A stretch of 64,000 nt of DNA, taken from DASRFA01 sp035651755. GTDB taxonomy: Bacteria > Desulfobacterota > Binatia > UBA12015. The translations under genes and the position numbers were made by a program. Location of the stretch: positions 62,001 to 126,000 of the forward strand of contig DASRFA010000027.1 in assembly GCA_035651755.1 (NCBI GenBank). The letters are read 5' to 3'. Shown here piece by piece: positions 10,001 to 17,864 of this stretch; position 1 is the stretch's first letter, and every line of letters starts with the position of its first letter. Below the pieces are notes generated by a model. That model was not told where the DNA came from, did not search any database, and saw nothing but the letters and a program-made list of their open reading frames with translations.

Positions 10001-10541
10001 GGGCGAGGGGCTCGGCACTGCGACTCCGGCGGACCGCGTCGACCGCGTCGCGGTCGCGCTCGAGAAGGCCGAGATCGAGCTGCCGCGGCCGGGCGGGAAG
10101 CGCTTCGGCGCGCTCGTCCACGGCGTCCTCGCCGCCGTCGATCTCACGGCGGGACGCGACGCGATCCGAGCGACCGCGCGCACGCAGGGGCGCCTCGTCG
10201 GCGCGTCCGCGGAAGAGGTCGCGGCCGCGGCCGCGGCCGTCGAGCGCGCTCTCGCGCACCCGATCCTCCGGCGTGCAGCGCGCGCGGCCCGTTCGGGCGC
10301 CGTCCGGCGCGAGACGCCCGTCGTCCTGCGAGCGAGCGACGGCGCGCTCGTCGAGGGCGTGATCGACCTCGCGTTCCGCGAGCGCGCGGACGGCGGCGTC
10401 GTGTGGACCGTGGTCGACTTCAAGACCGATCGCGAGCTCGAGGGGCGGATCGCCGCCTACGAGGAGCAGGTGCGCCTCTACGCGAGCGCCATCGCGGCCG
10501 CGACCGGCGAGCCGGCGCGCGCGGTCCTGCTCGCCGTTTGA
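7002..10541 (+). CDS. addA: AddA-type UvrD/RecB-like helicase-nuclease
   Basis: 1179 residues from a GTG that overlaps the addB stop and follows GGGAG. All superfamily 1A helicase motifs are readable: Walker A AAAGTGKT (residues 27-34), TFTEKAAGEMK (Ia), FVDEFQDTDPLQ (II), IVGDPKQSIYRFRRAD (III), LTTSFRG (IV), IMTVHRAKGLEFPVVV (V) and VAYVATTRARDLL (VI). The C-terminus carries a RecB-type nuclease: GVIDLAFRE, VVDFKTD and YEEQVRLYA. With AddB it would unwind and degrade broken DNA ends and load RecA at recombination hot spots. It is convergent with the receiver protein gene, 17 bases away. Length and motif set fit AddA; RecB is less likely without RecC or RecD next door. Confidence 0.9.
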   Translation: MTEKPLADAEARRRICDELDRTFFVEAAAGTGKTTALVSRILALIRTGTAELERIVALTFTEKAAGEMKLRLRAAIEGARNGAATRPDERAYLDRALAQLELARIGTIHAFCADLLHERPVEAGVDPLFEVAAEDQSRALLDGAFDGWFERELSDPHPGVRRILSRRGAWNGRNGPRELLRSAVDALAEHRDFPAAWRRDPFDRAAAIDRILERFAEVAPLAERALRAGDWLAKSFGEIARFVDENRLRELVRPRDHDALEAELRQFARGMPRARHWGWRGRSASYGHDLTREDARAARDAVKQELDALVAACEADLAPLLQRELRPVIDEYARRKASAGKLDFLDLLLRARDLLRGDREVRADFQRRFTHFFVDEFQDTDPLQAEILLLLAADAERDTDWQRATPAPGKLFIVGDPKQSIYRFRRADVALYERVKRHLVARGAELLHLTTSFRGVAAIQGLVNVAFAPHMQGSEDGSQADYVPLERRREDVADRPAVVVLPAPNPYRDYGDNAPMQSGCIADSYADAAAAFVSWLVEKSGWTIEDPLRPGERVRIAARHVCLLFRRFQNYGDDVTRPYVRALEARRLPHVLVGGRSFHEREEILAIRNALAAIEWPDDELRVFATLRGPLFALGDDALLAFRDRVKRLHPLRRLGDDELAALGAPERAVAGALDVLGRLYAGRNHRPIAHTIGRLLDAVRAHAGIAIWPTGEQALANCLRTIDLARRFERRGAASFRAFVDHLEAEAERGQSEDAPLVEESTEGVRIMTVHRAKGLEFPVVVLADPVCNATSARPQRHVDPERGLWAEPLAGAAPVELLEAADEELRRDAAEAVRVAYVATTRARDLLVVPGVGDLAPDDDLGRGWLEVLNDAVYPPHGERASAKVAPGCPPFGRDTVAQRPPLARPEHDPIRPGLHRPTADGPAVVWWDPTKLDLGLQDDVGLRQMRILEADEKGSAAEEGARAHARWQEARARALADGGAPSLRAEPATLRAAAAVAGEGLGTATPADRVDRVAVALEKAEIELPRPGGKRFGALVHGVLAAVDLTAGRDAIRATARTQGRLVGASAEEVAAAAAAVERALAHPILRRAARAARSGAVRRETPVVLRASDGALVEGVIDLAFRERADGGVVWTVVDFKTDRELEGRIAAYEEQVRLYASAIAAATGEPARAVLLAV

Positions 10542-10558
10542 CGGCGGCAGGACCCTGG

Positions 10559-10945
10559 TCAGCGTTCCGCGCGATACCGCTCGACCGTGCGCACCACCGT
10601 GCCGATCTCGGCCGGCTTCTGGAATCCCGGGAGATGCAGCTCCTCGCAGATCTTCGGAAGGTCGGCGGCCGCGGAGAACACGACGACCGGAATGTCGGCG
10701 ATGCGCGGGTCGGCGAGCTGGCGCTCGCGGAAACCGACGCCGTCGACGTACGGCATGTCGAGGTCGAGGAGGATCAGGCAGGGGCGGAGACCGCTCTCGA
10801 GCTGCCGCAGCGCGTCGGTCCCATCGTTCGCGTAGCTCACCCGGTAGCCGTGGACGCGGAGCACGGCGCCGAGGAGCTCCCGATCGTCTTCCGAGTCGTC
10901 GACGACGAAGATCATCGGGGCGGGAATATCTCGTTCCGCCACCAT
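10559..10945 (-). CDS. Stand-alone response regulator receiver protein
   Basis: 128 residues, a single CheY-like receiver domain with no output domain. The acidic pocket is DD at residues 16-17, the phosphoacceptor is the first Asp of LLDLDMP (Asp61), and the conserved Lys is in FQKP near the C-terminus. Such proteins relay phosphate from a histidine kinase by protein contact. No kinase is adjacent; the nearest one in the window is at 60016-61860. The start could also be the Met at residue 11, just before the first beta strand. Confidence 0.85.
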   Translation of the reverse strand: MVAERDIPAPMIFVVDDSEDDRELLGAVLRVHGYRVSYANDGTDALRQLESGLRPCLILLDLDMPYVDGVGFRERQLADPRIADIPVVVFSAAADLPKICEELHLPGFQKPAEIGTVVRTVERYRAER

Positions 10946-10986
10946 CTTAGCCCCACGTCGATTGTGTCGGACGGGGGATTGGGACG

Positions 10987-11020
10987 CGAGACCCCGCGGC
11001 CGCGCGGCCGCGGGGTCTCG
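10987..11020 (-). terminator. Perfect GC palindrome downstream of the GloVer gene
   Basis: A 34-base perfect palindrome with arms CGAGACCCCGCGGCCGC (10987-11003) and its complement (11004-11020), 66 bases beyond the stop of the minus-strand gene ending at 11086. No T-run follows. It may terminate that gene and insulate the receiver gene that follows it on the same strand. Confidence 0.55.
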
Positions 11021-11085
11021 GTCCGAGGTGGCTCACCGCCGCCCGATGGCGAGCCGAGCGAGGGCGGCGTCCGCGGACCGGATCG

Positions 11086-13557
11086 TCACTTGCAGATCAC
11101 GGTCTTGCCTTTGTTCTTGACCTCGCACGCCTGACCGGCGTCGTCGAAAGCGGTGTCCGCGCACGTGCCGCTGCCCGGCAGGAGGATGCGGAGGCCGAGC
11201 GGCGTGCCGGCTGCGTAGTCTCCGAGCGCGCCCCCGAGAGTGACCTTCAAGATGCCTTCCTTCAGCACGAGGGTCGCCTTGCCGAGCCCGGCCGGGCCGG
11301 TGCCGCGCGGCGCCGTGAACGTCCACCGGGTGTGCTTCTTGTCCACCTTCCAACCGGTCTTGGTGGCCTTCGCGAACGCGCCGGGCGGGATCGCGACGTC
11401 GAATACCGTGCCCGAATCTCCGGTGAGCGCGACGCGGAGCCCTTCGGCGATCGGGTCGAGCGCGAGCGCCGCCGGCGGCAGCGACACTGCGCCCTTGAAC
11501 GCGAGCGTGTCGTCGCCGCCCGGGGGCGCGACCTTTCCGAGCGTGAGCTTCGGACCGGTGAAGCCGATGCACGGCTCGTCGACGAGCACGAACTCGCTGA
11601 AGCTCATGATCGCGACCTCCCAGTCGTTGGCCGCCTGGTCGCAGCACGTCGGGCACGCGGCGGGAGCCGGCGTCCAGTCGCACTGGTTCGTGATCGCCAC
11701 TCCGTTCTTGTAGACGCGGAGCTGCCCCTCGGGCGTCAAGATCCCGTCCACGAGCCCGTCGTTCGGGCTCGAGTCCCGCCAGCGGAAATGCACCTGGGCG
11801 GGAATGGCGAACATCGTGCCGGGCGGACCGATGTTCGCGACCAGCGCTCGCGTGCTCGCCGTGCCGACGCCGTAGGCGCTGCCGGCGAGGCCGGCGTCGA
11901 TCGTGATCGTCGTCGGCTGCGACAGCGCGCCGGGCAGGATGACGACCTCCACCGAGCCGTCGGGCGTCGCGACGGATCCGCCGGCGGGGCCGATCACCGC
12001 GGACGCCGACGACGAGCTCGCGCTCCGGATCGCGAACACCATGCCGTGCGACGACGTCGTCGAGCTGTACTCCGTCGTGCCGAATACGACGCCGGGCGTG
12101 TCCTGGAAGAGGATGCCATACGGCCCGAAGGCCGTGTCGGTCGCGAAGGAGAACTCGTGCTCCGGCATGACCGTGCCGCCGCTCTTGTCGAGCGAGAACA
12201 CGAGGCCGGCGCTGTGCGCGCCCCCGTCGTACTGGGCGACCCGGAGCCGACCGTCGAGGGTCTCGATCGGCGGCGAGAAGATCTGGCTTCCGGCGGAGAT
12301 CGGGTAGAGGACGTGGTAGTCGGACCCGTCCGGCAGGAGCGTGAACACGGTGCGGTACGTCGTCCCATAGAGCCGGCCGTCGCTGCCGACGACGAGCTTC
12401 CGCTGCGGAAAGCCCTCGTTGCGGACGGTGAAGGTGTGCAGCACCTCGACGTCCGATCCGGGCGCGGCGTCGGGCCGAATGCGGAAGATCGTGCCGCAGC
12501 CGTTGTAGGGCGCGGGATAGCACGTCGGGTCGCCGCCGAACTCGGCCGCGCCGTAGAGGAACCCGCCCGGTCCGAGCGTGAGCGCGCCGGGCGCCAGACC
12601 CTCGGGACCGGAGAACGCGTGCAGGACGTCGAAGCTCGTGCCGTCGGTCCGGACGCGGAAGAGGGCGGAGCCTCCCGCGAACGACGTCGAGCCGTAGAGC
12701 ACGTCGCCGATCACGAGGAGGGGACCGCGCGGCCCCGACAGGCCGCCGAGCGCGAACGGCACGACCGTGGTGAGCGAGCCGTTCGACGGATCGAATTTGA
12801 AGATCGTGCCGCCGCCCGAAGGTCCGTCGCGCTCGGTCGTGCCGTAGAAGACGGAGCCGCTCAGCGTGAGGTCGCCGTACGGCACCGAGCCGTCGGTCGC
12901 CGCGACGAAATCGTGCACGGTCGTAACCTGCGATAGATCGCTCGACGCGGCGTAGATCGCTCCCTTGCCGTTCATGCCACCGTCATAGGTCGCGCCGTAG
13001 AGCGCGCCGCCCGGGCCGCGCACGACGCCGGCGAACGCGGAGCCGGGAAGGAGCGTCTCGACGTACGACGGCCCGGTAGCGGCCAGGTCGGGAATGACGA
13101 AGGTCGTCTCGAAAACGACGCCGCGGTCGACCGGCGGGTTGCTGCATCCGCCCTCGTAGCCGGGAACGGCGATGGTGCTCCTGCCTTGCGGGTCGGTCAG
13201 AAAGACCCGCACGAGGGTCGCACACGTCCCGAACGTGTCGTGCAGGACGAAGCGGAGCGTGTCGCCGACGTCCCCGTTGAAGGCGATCGGATTCCGGACC
13301 CCGGATCCGGCGCCGCCGTCGGTGTAGAGGAGCGCGCCGTTCCGGTAGACGTCCATGCCGTCGTCCACCAGGATCCCGCCCGAGCCGTCGGGCGTGCCGG
13401 AAAGCACGTAGGCGGTGGCCGCGTCGGCGGGCCGGACGACGTCGTCGGATGCGACCGTCGCGACCACGCACGCGGTGCTGAACGCGACCCGTCGCATCGC
13501 GGCCGCACGGCGTCGCACGAGCCGGGCGGCGGCGCTCGGCAAGCGGGTGCAGATCAT
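11086..13557 (-). CDS. Large exported protein with GloVer tandem repeats
   Basis: 823 residues. N-terminal signal segment (about residues 1-45, ending ADAATA), a jelly-roll-like stretch, then a run of repeats each around GxLYGxTxxGG (GALYGATYDGG, VFYGTTERDG, VLYGSTSFAGG, FLYGAAEFGG, RLYGTTYRT), matching the choice-of-anchor GloVer repeat family (TIGR03803). After this come a ZU5-like stretch (IGPAGGSVATPDGSVEV), a Cys cluster (CPTCCDQAAND) and a C-terminal beta-rich domain ending GQACEVKNKGKTVICK. I infer a secreted or surface protein; no enzyme motif is seen. The ATG at 13557 is preferred over the longer frame because GGGAGG precedes it and it starts the signal sequence. A hairpin lies downstream. 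Confidence 0.75.
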   Translation of the reverse strand: MICTRLPSAAARLVRRRAAAMRRVAFSTACVVATVASDDVVRPADAATAYVLSGTPDGSGGILVDDGMDVYRNGALLYTDGGAGSGVRNPIAFNGDVGDTLRFVLHDTFGTCATLVRVFLTDPQGRSTIAVPGYEGGCSNPPVDRGVVFETTFVIPDLAATGPSYVETLLPGSAFAGVVRGPGGALYGATYDGGMNGKGAIYAASSDLSQVTTVHDFVAATDGSVPYGDLTLSGSVFYGTTERDGPSGGGTIFKFDPSNGSLTTVVPFALGGLSGPRGPLLVIGDVLYGSTSFAGGSALFRVRTDGTSFDVLHAFSGPEGLAPGALTLGPGGFLYGAAEFGGDPTCYPAPYNGCGTIFRIRPDAAPGSDVEVLHTFTVRNEGFPQRKLVVGSDGRLYGTTYRTVFTLLPDGSDYHVLYPISAGSQIFSPPIETLDGRLRVAQYDGGAHSAGLVFSLDKSGGTVMPEHEFSFATDTAFGPYGILFQDTPGVVFGTTEYSSTTSSHGMVFAIRSASSSSASAVIGPAGGSVATPDGSVEVVILPGALSQPTTITIDAGLAGSAYGVGTASTRALVANIGPPGTMFAIPAQVHFRWRDSSPNDGLVDGILTPEGQLRVYKNGVAITNQCDWTPAPAACPTCCDQAANDWEVAIMSFSEFVLVDEPCIGFTGPKLTLGKVAPPGGDDTLAFKGAVSLPPAALALDPIAEGLRVALTGDSGTVFDVAIPPGAFAKATKTGWKVDKKHTRWTFTAPRGTGPAGLGKATLVLKEGILKVTLGGALGDYAAGTPLGLRILLPGSGTCADTAFDDAGQACEVKNKGKTVICK

Positions 13558-13724
13558 CAGGACCTCCCGGAAGGAGCGGAGCCCCGCATCCGGGTCGGAT
13601 GCCTTCCGCACGCTCCGTCCTGACTTCTTCGGCGGAGCGACCCGCATATCGGCGCGGGCGCGGATTGCGCAAGTGGCCACGCGACCGTTGCGCTACCGCG
13701 CGAGCGGTCGCTCGAGCCCGGGCT

Positions 13725-14033
13725 TCAGCTCACGGTGCGGCCGGTCCAGCGCCCCATCCCGGGAAGGGACGGGATCCACGACGACACGGTCTCGGCCACG
13801 GTCTCGACCGCGCTCTTCTTCTTCGGCTTGGTGGCCTTCGCGCCGGAGCTCTTCGCAGGCGTCCTCTTCTTCGGGCCGGTGCTCTTCGTCCGCGCCTTGG
13901 CGGCGCTCGTCCGCTTTGTCTTGACGCGCGGCTTGCCGCCGGCGCGCGCCTTGGTCGCGCGCGACTTCGCGGCTCCCCCCTTCGCCTTCCGCCCCTTCGC
14001 CGCCTTCGATGCCCCCGTCCGCTTCGTCGCCAT
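13725..14033 (-). CDS. Histone H1-like Lys/Ala-rich basic protein
   Basis: 102 residues, of which the first 75 or so are Lys, Ala, Thr, Ser and Pro repeats (AAKGRKAKGG, AKARTKSTGPKKRTPAK, KATKPKKKS), followed by a distinct tail SAVETVAETVSSWIPSLPGM. Such low-complexity basic proteins bind DNA nonspecifically as nucleoid proteins in several GC-rich phyla. The tail resembles an amphipathic helix plus hydrophobic turn and may be a protein contact. The ATG at 14033 follows GAGGAG. It diverges from the ribbon-helix-helix gene at 14189. DNA binding is inferred from composition only. Confidence 0.7.
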   Translation of the reverse strand: MATKRTGASKAAKGRKAKGGAAKSRATKARAGGKPRVKTKRTSAAKARTKSTGPKKRTPAKSSGAKATKPKKKSAVETVAETVSSWIPSLPGMGRWTGRTVS

Positions 14034-14157
14034 CTGGGCTCCTCTCCTCTTCCCCGTTGCCGGCCCGCCCGGCGCGCGGTCGCCCCTATCATCGCCGCCG
14101 AAGATTTCCATCGCGACCCCGTCGACGCCGTCTCGCCGCGACTTCTTGACCGCTTGA

Positions 14158-14182
14158 CCGTGTATCACGATGTGATACACGG
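14158..14182. promoter_or_regulatory. Perfect 11-bp-arm palindromic operator
   Basis: CCGTGTATCAC (14158-14168) and GTGATACACGG (14172-14182) are exact inverted repeats around the spacer GAT. It lies six bases upstream of the GTG at 14189 and includes the likely ribosome-binding area. It is noticeably AT-richer than its surroundings. The neighbouring ribbon-helix-helix protein is the obvious candidate ligand (autoregulation). As RNA it would form a hairpin next to the start codon. Confidence 0.7.
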
Positions 14183-14188
14183 TGACCC

Positions 14189-14638
14189 GTGGGCGATCAC
14201 CGCCGTCGTCAGGAGCGCTGGCTGCACGCGCGCATCTCCGAGGAGCTCGAGGGCGCTCTCAAGCGCGAGGCGCGGCGCCGCCGCCTGCCGGTGTCGCTCG
14301 TCGTGCGGGACGTGCTCGAGAGCGCGCTCGACCTGGTCGAGGACATCGTCGAGAGCGGGATGCAGGTCGCGCGGCGATCGCAGGAGCTGGCGCGCAGCGC
14401 GACCGGCCGCGGCCCCCGGGTCCGCGAGGCGCCGCGCGACGTCTACGGTTGGCAGGAGATCGTCCTGAACCGCGCGGCCGACTGCAGCGGGTGCGGCGAG
14501 CCGCTCGCGGCGGGAGCGAAGGCCAATCGCGGCCTCCGCGAGCGCGCCGGCCGCCCGGTGTTCCTGTGCGCGCCGTGCCTGCGCGAGCTGCGATCGCCGC
14601 GCCCGGACGCGGCCGACGAAGTGGAGGAATCGGCATGA
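14189..14638 (+). CDS. Ribbon-helix-helix DNA-binding protein with C-terminal zinc ribbon
   Basis: 149 residues from a GTG. The N-terminal 50 residues fit a ribbon-helix-helix fold: strand RWLHARIS, helix EELEGALKREARRRRLP, then VSLVVRDVLESAL. The C-terminal half has a four-cysteine module: NRAADCSGCGEPLAAGAK, then FLCAPCLREL (CxxC...CxxC). I infer a dimeric transcription regulator that probably binds the palindrome just upstream. The stop overlaps the next ATG (ATGA). The zinc module is closely similar to the one in the next protein, so the pair seems to have arisen by sharing or duplicating that domain. No named family recognised. Confidence 0.72.
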   Translation: MGDHRRRQERWLHARISEELEGALKREARRRRLPVSLVVRDVLESALDLVEDIVESGMQVARRSQELARSATGRGPRVREAPRDVYGWQEIVLNRAADCSGCGEPLAAGAKANRGLRERAGRPVFLCAPCLRELRSPRPDAADEVEESA

Positions 14639-15156
14639 GCAACACGGAGAGCGAGCATCCCTTCGGGCGGAACTGGGAGCAGGTCGGACGCGCGGCCGAG
14701 CACTTCGCGCGCCGGGTCGCGCGCGACGCGCGCGAGTTCGCGTCGCGCATCGAGGACCACGTCGGCGACTTCGTGCGCCAGATGCGAGACGATCGGCACG
14801 ACCGCGGCGAGCGGCCGTGGCGCTCGCACCGGCACCGCCACCACCATCGGTACGATCCGTCCTTCGGCGCGCGCGCGTCGGCCGACGTCAAGGACGTCTT
14901 CGAGGAGGTGCGCGGCATCGTCGGCGTCGTGCTCGACGAGCTCGACGATCTGATCTCCGCCGTCTTCCCCGACAAGCGCGAGCAGCGCGGCGAGCGCGAC
15001 GATGGCTGGACGCGCGTCGTCGCGAATCGCGACGCGACCTGCGGCGCGTGCGGCGCGACCGTCGCCGCCGGCAGCGAGGCGCACGTACGGCGCACCGCAG
15101 AGGGCGCGCAGTTCCGCTGCCTCGCCTGCGGCGAGCCGGCGGCCGCGTCCGCGTAG
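14635..15156 (+). CDS. His-rich protein with C-terminal zinc ribbon, unknown function
   Basis: 173 residues, translationally coupled to the previous gene (ATGA) and preceded by GGAGG. Residues 1-60 are a long charged helix rich in Ala, Arg and Asp (WEQVGRAAEHFARRVARDA), then a His-rich patch RSHRHRHHHRYDP, a second acidic helix (VKDVFEEVRGIVGVVLDELD), and a four-Cys module NRDATCGACGATVAAGSE with FRCLACGEP. This last module matches the one ending the neighbouring RHH protein (W-x-x-x-V-x-NR-x-x-x-C-x-x-CG pattern). It may be a partner or co-regulator that senses or stores metal, but that is inference from composition and context. Confidence 0.7.
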   Translation: MSNTESEHPFGRNWEQVGRAAEHFARRVARDAREFASRIEDHVGDFVRQMRDDRHDRGERPWRSHRHRHHHRYDPSFGARASADVKDVFEEVRGIVGVVLDELDDLISAVFPDKREQRGERDDGWTRVVANRDATCGACGATVAAGSEAHVRRTAEGAQFRCLACGEPAAASA

Positions 15157-15163
15157 GCGCGCG

Positions 15164-16093
15164 ATGGAAGCGCGCGAGATCGCGGTCCACGGCCATCGCT
15201 TCGCGTACCGGACGGCGGGGTCCGGGCCGGTCGTGCTGCTCGTGCACGGGATGGCGCGCAGCTCGGAGACGTGGCGCGAGATCGTCCCGTGGCTGGCCGA
15301 CGGGTACCGCGTGATCGCGCCCGACCTGCTCGGGCACGGGCTCTCCGCGAAGCCGACCACCGACTACTCGGTCGGGGCGCACGCGTGCTGTCTGCGGGAT
15401 CTCCTGGTCGCTCTCGGGCACGACTCCGAGCGCGTGGCCGTCGTCGGGCACTCCTTCGGCGGCGGGGTCGCGATGCAGTTCGCCTATCAGTTCCCCGAGC
15501 GCTGCGACCGGATGGTGCTGGTCGCGAGCGGCGGCCTCGGACGCGACGTCCACCCGATTCTCCGCGCGCTCGCGGTCCCGGGCGCCGAGTGGGTGGTCGA
15601 GCTCGCGGCGGCGGCCGGCATCCGGAGCTCGGTCGAAAGCGTCGCGAGCGCGCTCGCGCGCCTGGGCCTGCGCGCATCCGCCGAGATCGAAGAGGTCTGG
15701 GACGCGTTCGTGTCGCTCGCCGACGCCGACTGCCGGCGCGCGCTCCTCCACACGATCCGCTCGGTGATCGACGCGCGCGGCCAGCGCGTGAGCGCGGTCG
15801 ACCGACTCTACCTCGCCGCCACGCTCCCGACGCTGATCGTGTGGGGGGCCCGCGACGTGATCATCCCGGTCGCGCACGCGCACGAGGCGCACGCGGCGAT
15901 CCCCGGCAGCCGCCTCGAGATCTTCGAGGACGCCGGGCACGTCCCGCATCGCAGCGAGCCGCGGCGCTTCGTGGAGGTGTTGCGGTCGTTCCTCGAGGGC
16001 CCGCGGCCCGAGCCGCTCGGCGAGGCAGGCTGGAGCGCGCTGCTCCAGGCCGGCCCCGCGGCGGGCGCTGCCGGGAGCTCGATTCCGCGATGA
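15164..16093 (+). CDS. Alpha/beta-hydrolase fold enzyme
   Basis: 309 residues, starting seven bases after the previous stop, so probably part of the same transcript. Landmarks of the family: oxyanion HG in LLVHGMARSS, APDLLGHGLS, nucleophile elbow GHSFGGG (Ser near residue 96), acid residue in WGARDVIIP and catalytic His in DAGHVPH. The cap region is helical. Such enzymes cleave esters, lactones or C-C bonds; the substrate cannot be told. The C-terminal 30 residues are Ala/Gly-rich and look disordered. No signal peptide, so cytoplasmic. Confidence 0.87.
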   Translation: MEAREIAVHGHRFAYRTAGSGPVVLLVHGMARSSETWREIVPWLADGYRVIAPDLLGHGLSAKPTTDYSVGAHACCLRDLLVALGHDSERVAVVGHSFGGGVAMQFAYQFPERCDRMVLVASGGLGRDVHPILRALAVPGAEWVVELAAAAGIRSSVESVASALARLGLRASAEIEEVWDAFVSLADADCRRALLHTIRSVIDARGQRVSAVDRLYLAATLPTLIVWGARDVIIPVAHAHEAHAAIPGSRLEIFEDAGHVPHRSEPRRFVEVLRSFLEGPRPEPLGEAGWSALLQAGPAAGAAGSSIPR

Positions 16094-16106
16094 CGAGAGG
16101 CGGACG

Positions 16107-16127
16107 CGTCGGCCCGGGAAGCCGACG
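16107..16127. terminator. Hairpin between convergent genes
   Basis: CGTCGGC (16107-16113) pairs with GCCGACG (16121-16127) around a seven-base loop, in the 36-base gap between two convergent stops. A plausible bidirectional terminator. Confidence 0.5.
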
Positions 16128-16129
16128 GG

Positions 16130-17716
16130 TCAGCCGCCGATGTCCGACTGCGCCGCGTTCGCCTTGATGAGCTCCGCGTCCGCCTTTCGCAGGAACCCCG
16201 CCCGCAGCGCGCGGTCGGTCGAGCGCGCGACCGCGTCGACGTAGTCCGCGTGGGACGGGTAGAGCGTTCGCAGCGTCGCGTCGTCGAAGAGGACGGTGGT
16301 GCCGAAGATCCCGCAGAACCCGGCGCCCGTCTGACCGAGTCCCGAAAGCGTTGCGACCGGCGCGTCGACCCACGACGTGCGGATGCCGCCGAGCGCGTTC
16401 CCGCGATCGTCGCGCAGGATGTCGCCCGCGTCCGACGTCTCGAGTCGCGGCGAGTGCGGCGCCGCCGTGCCCGTCCGCACCCAGCGCTCGATCGCGGCCA
16501 CGGCCGCGTCGAGCACCCAGTGCTGCGGCCCGGAGTTCACCGGGCGATCGCACTTGATGATGCCCGGGATCGGCTCCGAGGCGATCCGGACGTCGGCGAC
16601 GTCCGGATCGTCGCCCTTGTCGGCCTGACCGACGAAGAGGGTGTAGGTGTCCGCGTGCGCGGTCCCCGCGACCTCCCAGAGGCGGAAGCTCCCCGAGTCG
16701 GGCTGCCGATCGGGGAAGTAGCCGAGCACCGTCAAGTCGGTCTCGGTCTGGAACGTCAGGACCGGCACGCGCACGTCCGTGCGCGTATGGACGACGTCCG
16801 GCGTGTTCACGATCTGCTGCGGGGCCTGCGAGAGCGCCGCGCTCCCGCCGCCGCGGCTGTGGATCAGGTAGCCGTCGTAGATGCGCGCGACCGGGTCGAT
16901 CGCGTTCACGTACGTGACGAGGCGGAACGCCGACTGCGACTCGCCGATCGCGATCACGTGCTCCGGCTCGAGGCCGCCGAGCGGATCGATGCCCGACGGA
17001 TTCCGCACGGCCTGGCCCGCCTGCGAGAAGATGTCGTACGAGAAGGTGTCGCCGGGGTGGTGGAGCGCGCCGTAGCGCTCCGGGTCCGCCTGCTTGAGGC
17101 CGGTCGCGGCGTTCCCGATGATCGCGGTTCCGCCCTCGACGCCGACGAACTGCGCCGACACGCCGACCCATGCGTGCCCCTCGCGGAGCATCTCGGTGTG
17201 CGCGCTGATCCAGTCGGGCGCCGAGTCGAGCCCGCCGCTCACGTTCAGCCACTCGACGAACACCGTGCCGCTGAAGTCGCGCGCGTCGGCCGGCCGGTAG
17301 ACGACGATGCGCGTCTCGTACGCGGCGCTGGTCGCCGCGCGGACCTTCCAGCGTCCGTCGGTCCCGAACCGGCTCGCGCTCGTGTAGCCGGTCGCGACGC
17401 CGGAGATGAAGTACTCCGCCTGCGAGTAGCCGACGTCGCCGATCCGGAAGCCGGTCGCGGCGAGGAACGGCCGGCCGTCGCCGCCCGTGACGGGGCCCTC
17501 GACGGTCGGGCTCGCGACCGTGGACCGCTCCGGCCGCGACGACGGCGGCGGGCAGAGCGGCACGAGCCGGCTCGCGCCGGCGAGGGAATGCGACCTCGCG
17601 GCGCCGAGCGGGACGCGGCACGGCGCGGCGGCGCCGAACGCCTGCGCAGAGAAGAGAAGACCGCTCGCGGCCGCGACGACGGCGCCGCGGCAGAGCCACG
17701 TGACGTTCGGGTGCAT
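16130..17716 (-). CDS. Exported alpha/beta-hydrolase domain protein
   Basis: 528 residues with a signal peptide (WLCRGAVVAAASGLLFSAQAFGA). The mature chain matches the large 'alpha/beta hydrolase domain-containing' secreted family (PF20091): VEGPVTGGDGRPFLAA, EYFISGVATGYT, FVEWLNVSGG, the nucleophile region IAIGESQSAFRL (G-E-S-Q-S), and AGTAHADTY with a candidate catalytic His. No close functional assignment is known for this family; an extracytoplasmic esterase is likely. The ATG at 17716 follows GGAGG. It is convergent with the cytoplasmic hydrolase. Confidence 0.82.
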   Translation of the reverse strand: MHPNVTWLCRGAVVAAASGLLFSAQAFGAAAPCRVPLGAARSHSLAGASRLVPLCPPPSSRPERSTVASPTVEGPVTGGDGRPFLAATGFRIGDVGYSQAEYFISGVATGYTSASRFGTDGRWKVRAATSAAYETRIVVYRPADARDFSGTVFVEWLNVSGGLDSAPDWISAHTEMLREGHAWVGVSAQFVGVEGGTAIIGNAATGLKQADPERYGALHHPGDTFSYDIFSQAGQAVRNPSGIDPLGGLEPEHVIAIGESQSAFRLVTYVNAIDPVARIYDGYLIHSRGGGSAALSQAPQQIVNTPDVVHTRTDVRVPVLTFQTETDLTVLGYFPDRQPDSGSFRLWEVAGTAHADTYTLFVGQADKGDDPDVADVRIASEPIPGIIKCDRPVNSGPQHWVLDAAVAAIERWVRTGTAAPHSPRLETSDAGDILRDDRGNALGGIRTSWVDAPVATLSGLGQTGAGFCGIFGTTVLFDDATLRTLYPSHADYVDAVARSTDRALRAGFLRKADAELIKANAAQSDIGG

Positions 17717-17864
17717 CGGACCCTCCTGACGAGCGCGTATCCCGGTGCCACGTTCCGAGGCAACCGACGAACGGCGCCGGCAGGTAGACGTTCGAGCGGG
17801 CGGTCCGTCCAGCGCGTCGACCGGTCGATCCGGGGCGGCGATGCTCCGCCCCGCGCGCGGCCCG

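Noticed and set aside
6903..10259. A minus-strand open frame of about 1100 codons opposite addA
   Set aside because: Arg/Glu/Val-rich antisense artefact of GC-rich codon use; addA on the other strand has all helicase motifs.
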